64,000 nt of DNA from Paenibacillus albidus (lineage in GTDB: Bacteria; Bacillota; Bacilli; Paenibacillales; Paenibacillaceae): NCBI RefSeq assembly GCF_014644435.1, contig NZ_BMKR01000027.1:1-64000 (forward strand), in the 5' to 3' direction. Positions 61,441 through 64,000 of the stretch are shown here, piece by piece. A model generated the notes under the pieces. The model was not told where the DNA came from, ran no database searches, and saw nothing but the letters and a program-made list of their open reading frames with translations. The position numbers were made by a program, and so were the translations under genes. Every line of letters begins with the position of its first letter. Position 1 is the stretch's first letter.

Positions 61441-61506
61441 TTTTCAGCCCTCAACCATAGAGGAAGATTAACTCAAACACAGTTAAGATATTGACAACCA
61501 CCTATA

Positions 61507-61529
61507 GTTGTAAGTAAAATCATTACAAC
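61507..61529. promoter_or_regulatory. Rrf2 operator 1
   Basis: GTTGTAA-9-TTACAAC, placed just after TTGACA (61491-61496) and overlapping the -10 region, 12 bases before the Rrf2 start. The same dyad, arms and spacing recur at 62000-62022. Confidence 0.85.
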
Positions 61530-61541
61530 GGGAGGGTGTAA

Positions 61542-61976
61542 ATGAGAATCAGTAGCAAATTTAGCGTTGCTGTACATATGCTGACACTTATTAATGTTCG
61601 TACTGACCTGCTTACATCAGAACAAATAGCAGATAGCGTGAACATTAATCCGGTCATTATTCGTCAGATCAGCAGCTTATTGAAAAGAGCTGGATTAATT
61701 AAGGTGAAACGCGGGACAGGTGGCGCGTCCTTACTAAAAGAGCCAGCAGACATATCATTATACGATATTTTTATTGCTGTCGATGTTGTCCCTGATGATG
61801 GTCTCTTTCATACTCATGAAAATCCTAATCCAAATTGCTGGGTGGGCTCGAATATTAATGAGATTCTTGGGCTCTTCCTGCTAAAGGCACAACATGCAAT
61901 GGAAGAGATCCTTCGCGATGTGTCATTAGAAGAAATTACAGGGCTTATCAAGCAAAAAAAACATGCTTCTTCTTAG
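61542..61976 (+). CDS. Rrf2-family regulator
   Basis: A 144-residue winged-helix regulator: SSKFSVAVHMLTLINVRTDLLTSEQIADSVNINPVIIRQISSLLKRAGLIKVKRGTGGASL, then DISLYDIFIAVDVVPDDGLFHTHENPNPNCWVG. Only one Cys is present, so it is not an iron-sulfur Rrf2; it is close to the YwnA type. It overlaps its own terminator. Operators before this gene and before the hydrolase gene suggest autoregulation and joint control. Confidence 0.9.
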   Translation: MRISSKFSVAVHMLTLINVRTDLLTSEQIADSVNINPVIIRQISSLLKRAGLIKVKRGTGGASLLKEPADISLYDIFIAVDVVPDDGLFHTHENPNPNCWVGSNINEILGLFLLKAQHAMEEILRDVSLEEITGLIKQKKHASS

Positions 61977-61992
61977 GAGAAGCATAATTTTT
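61963..61992 (+). terminator. Terminator overlapping the Rrf2 stop
   Basis: ATGCTTCT / AGAAGCAT, loop including the TAG stop, followed by AATTTTTTT. Confidence 0.88.
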
Positions 61993-61999
61993 TCCACTG

Positions 62000-62022
62000 G
62001 TTGTAACAAATTTCATTACAAC
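62000..62022. promoter_or_regulatory. Rrf2 operator 2
   Basis: GTTGTAA-9-TTACAAC, identical in arms and spacing to 61507-61529, 40 bases before the hydrolase start. Confidence 0.85.
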
Positions 62023-62061
62023 AAATTGACCCTCCCGAAAAAACGATAAGGAGTGTTAAAG

Positions 62062-62943
62062 ATGGGACAAAACTTTGAGGAAGAGATTAAAGAGCTACAC
62101 TGGGAATCCGATAGGAACTCATATGTTCAACTAATTCCTAATATTGTTTATTTAGAAAAAGAGGAGTATTCTTTAAAACTAAATCTACTGGTTTACCGTG
62201 ATCCAATGGATGCATTATTTAACCGTGACGGCAATAAAGAGGTTTATCCACTGATTATTTATTTACAAGGTTGCGGATGGGGCTGGAGTGAGCAGGATAC
62301 GTTTCAGTTTATCCCGCAATTATCGGAATTTGCCAAGGACGGTTACGTCGTCGCAAGCATTCAATATCGCCTAAGCTCACAAGACATATTCCCCGCGCAG
62401 CTTGAAGATGTAAAATCTGCTATACGTTATTTAAGAACCCATGCGTTCCAATTTAATATCGATCCGAAAAGAGTAGGTATATGGGGGGACTCATCTGGTG
62501 CCCATTTAGCCTTACTGGCTGGGCTTGAGGCGATGGGAAGCTTAGACGATCAGGTTAATATTCAAGCCGTTGTTGATTGGTTTGGCCCAACTGATCTACT
62601 TTCTATGAGCCAGTACCCTTCTGTATTTGACCACGATTCTCCACATTCGCCAGAGTCTAAATTAGTAGGGGGAGCTATCCAGGAGAATAAAGAAAAGGCT
62701 AGAAGCGCAAGCCCTATCCGTTACATTCACCCCTCTGCACCACCCACTCTAATCATGCATGGCGATGCAGATGACGTTGTCCCCTATGAGCAGAGCGTCG
62801 AAATGTTTAAGGCCTTGCGCAGGGCTGGAAACTACGCGGAAATGTATAAAGTTAAGGGTGCAGGACACATTGGCTTCACACAGCCGCAAACGATGGAGGT
62901 TGTTAAATCATTTTTTAAAAAGCATCTTAAGTCATTAAGTTAA
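62062..62943 (+). CDS. Alpha/beta hydrolase (esterase/lipase, HSL-like)
   Basis: A 293-residue hydrolase; ATG 62062 follows AAGGAGTGTTAAAG. It has the oxyanion-type segment PLIIYLQGCGWGWSEQ, VVASIQYRLSSQ, DVKSAIRYLRTHAFQFNIDPKRVGIWGDSSGAHLALLAG (GDSSG nucleophile Ser), TLIMHGDADDVVPYEQS (Asp) and GAGHIGF (His). The whole triad is present. It acts on a carboxylic ester of unknown identity. Controlled by the neighbouring Rrf2 protein. Confidence 0.92.
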   Translation: MGQNFEEEIKELHWESDRNSYVQLIPNIVYLEKEEYSLKLNLLVYRDPMDALFNRDGNKEVYPLIIYLQGCGWGWSEQDTFQFIPQLSEFAKDGYVVASIQYRLSSQDIFPAQLEDVKSAIRYLRTHAFQFNIDPKRVGIWGDSSGAHLALLAGLEAMGSLDDQVNIQAVVDWFGPTDLLSMSQYPSVFDHDSPHSPESKLVGGAIQENKEKARSASPIRYIHPSAPPTLIMHGDADDVVPYEQSVEMFKALRRAGNYAEMYKVKGAGHIGFTQPQTMEVVKSFFKKHLKSLS

Positions 62944-63048
62944 CGGGAAACGTTAGTTGAACGACAACAGCGGCAGTCTAAGACTTTATTTATCAAGTCT
63001 TGGTCCGCCGCTGCTTCTTTTAATTGATCAGTCTAAAACTTTATTTTC
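62943..63048 (+). repeat. Right copy of the ~107-base repeat
   Basis: Starts AACGGGAAACGTTAGTTG at the hydrolase stop, continues with CAGCGGC...GCCGCTG and AAGACT...AGTCTT hairpin arms and TCTTTTAATT, and ends with AGTCTAAAACTTTATTTTC. Matches 49106-49212 in reverse orientation. Two motif copies at 62975-62994 and 63030-63048. Confidence 0.88.
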
Positions 63049-63196
63049 ACCGAACAAATCCAATTGATCCACATTCAGATCTTTGACGGTATCGAGCGTG
63101 GTATATCTTGCAATAATTCATCATGGATAACAAACGGCTAATTTGCGGTGTATACCCTGGAATATCTCTAATGAGATAAATTTTGTCCAAGTTCAT
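63049..63196 (-). pseudogene. N-terminal fragment of a DinB-family protein
   Basis: ATG 63196 overlaps the stop of the gene upstream (ATGA). It reads NLDKIYLIRDIPGYTPQI and SRLLSMMNY; after one extra base near 63112 it goes on RYTTLDTVKDLNVDQLDLFGE. This is the usual start of a DUF664/DinB protein. It ends at the right repeat; the rest of the gene is missing, apart from the C-terminal fragment at 55526-55673. Confidence 0.85.
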
Positions 63197-63576
63197 TTAG
63201 AGTTAACCTCCTTTGGAATTTGAATGAGCACATAAGCTGAAGTCCACATCTGGGTTGATACCACCAAGCGCTCTCCTTGTTTTTCGAAGAAGAGTCCATT
63301 ACCGTCTTTTTGGGTGAACACCCACCCCTTCGTGCCGACCAGATCTTTGATCCTTTCACCCACTACTCTCATATCTGCTTTACTTGTAATATACCACTCA
63401 TTCCGGTTAGCACTAGTTAACTTTGTGATCTGCATCGTAGATGTTTTCACCTTTTCGACCACTTCTTTTTTGCTGATATTCCCCATCGGAAGCGGCGGAT
63501 AATAGAGTTTATTATAAAATACGAAGATTCCTGCACAGATAACGATCAATCCTACTGCTGTCAGCCATTTCTTCAT
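63193..63576 (-). CDS. Membrane-anchored hypothetical protein
   Basis: A 127-residue protein: KKWLTAVGLIVICAGIFVFYN is a signal anchor, followed by an outer domain (PPLPMGNISKKEVVEKVKTS, EWYITSKADMRVVGERIKDLVGTKGW, GNGLFFEKQGERLVVSTQMW). ATG 63576 is preferred to 63594, which has no ribosome site. It overlaps the DinB fragment by four bases, so both were once coupled. No family recognised. Confidence 0.75.
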   Translation of the reverse strand: MKKWLTAVGLIVICAGIFVFYNKLYYPPLPMGNISKKEVVEKVKTSTMQITKLTSANRNEWYITSKADMRVVGERIKDLVGTKGWVFTQKDGNGLFFEKQGERLVVSTQMWTSAYVLIQIPKEVNSK

Positions 63577-63735
63577 TTTGTCACATTTCTCCATTTCTAA
63601 GGGGTATGGTCTGCATTATTTTACCATAGAAACGGAAGCTCGCGTTAGAACTGCCTCTGCGCGCAACATCGTCCAAGAATGTTCCGAATTTTCATATTAT
63701 AATGACTATACATTAACGAAAAAGAGGTGCAGACA

Positions 63736-64000
63736 GTGACTCGTGAAGTTCGGACCGTGGTCTATGATACAGACTTGCAGCTTGAGGCGTATCAATTTGA
63801 AGGCATTATGCAGAAGTTTCCTAATCATTTCCATGACTACTACGTCATTGGCTTTATTGAACAAGGCAAGCGTATGCTCGTGTGCAACAACGAAGAGTAT
63901 TTACTGAACAGCGGGGATGTAACCATCTTCAATCCTCAGGACCCCCATGCCTGTGAACAGATCGACGGGAGAACGCTGGACTACCGCTGCATTAACATCC
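63736..64000 (+). CDS. AraC-family regulator, cut by window end
   Basis: GTG 63736 after AAAAAGAGGTGCAGACA opens a frame of 88 codons to the end of the window. It has the cupin-type AraC_binding sequence: MQKFPNHFHDYYVIGFIEQGKR, then YLLNSGDVTIFNPQDPHACEQIDG. The DNA-binding half would lie beyond the window. Confidence 0.85.
   Translation, partial: MTREVRTVVYDTDLQLEAYQFEGIMQKFPNHFHDYYVIGFIEQGKRMLVCNNEEYLLNSGDVTIFNPQDPHACEQIDGRTLDYRCINI

Noticed and set aside
1..64000. CRISPR arrays, tRNA or rRNA genes
   Set aside because: No regularly spaced repeats, no cloverleaf or rRNA-like stretches were noticed; the AGTCTAA motif copies are irregularly spaced and in both orientations.

Overview
The window looks like chromosomal DNA of a low-to-medium GC, Gram-positive, spore-forming Firmicute, most likely Paenibacillus or a close relative. 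The support is strong AGGAGG-type ribosome sites, a 30-residue YjcZ-type small sporulation protein, PaiA, GlpP, an LtaS-type enzyme and many paired regulator/oxidoreductase cassettes. I see no rRNA, tRNA or CRISPR array.

Layout. 1-1.2 kb holds broken gene remnants. 1.3-5.4 kb has a VOC protein, two hypotheticals, an aldo/keto reductase and a hydrolase pseudogene that has lost its catalytic core. 5.6-8.3 kb carries a MarR regulator, paiA acetyltransferase and an ABC exporter pair. 8.3-10.9 kb has an ABC-F ATPase, the tiny sporulation protein and a ghost copy of the ABC-F gene start. 10.9-19.3 kb is one long minus-strand block: MetNIQ importer, M20 amidohydrolase, PLP-dependent sulfur amino acid enzyme, UroD-like methyltransferase, P5C-reductase-like protein and VOC protein, headed by a GntR regulator with a perfect palindrome in front of it. 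It reads as a scavenging operon for a substituted, possibly N-acylated, sulfur amino acid. 19.7-27 kb holds a hypothetical, an amidohydrolase overlapped by a 1056-residue GNAT fusion protein, and a DrrAB-type ABC exporter. 27.8-36.6 kb is LtaS-like synthase, small membrane and secreted proteins, and redox enzymes paired with HTH, HxlR and Rrf2 regulators.

36.7-43.6 kb is a glycerophosphodiester/glycerol-3-phosphate module: metallophosphoesterase, GlpP antiterminator, a leader terminator, UgpB, UgpC, UgpA, UgpE and GlpQ. A GlpP-controlled terminator in the ugpB leader would tie the parts together.

43.7-49 kb has LysR, Dabb and AraC/SDR genes around a decayed IS1182-type element. 49-63.2 kb is a plastic region: seven copies of an AGTCTAA-N-ACTTTATTT motif, a ~107 bp repeat in inverted orientation at both ends, direct repeats around a fabZ copy, TetR/OYE and TetR/SDR pairs, a second IS1182 fragment, a possible group II intron tail, IS3 debris, a CdiI-like orphan, and a DinB gene whose two ends now lie about 7.4 kb apart. 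Inside this last insert sit a histidine kinase fused to a response regulator with Asp replaced by Glu, a divergent tandem serine-hydrolase protein, and an Rrf2/hydrolase pair sharing one operator motif. The window ends inside an AraC-type regulator.
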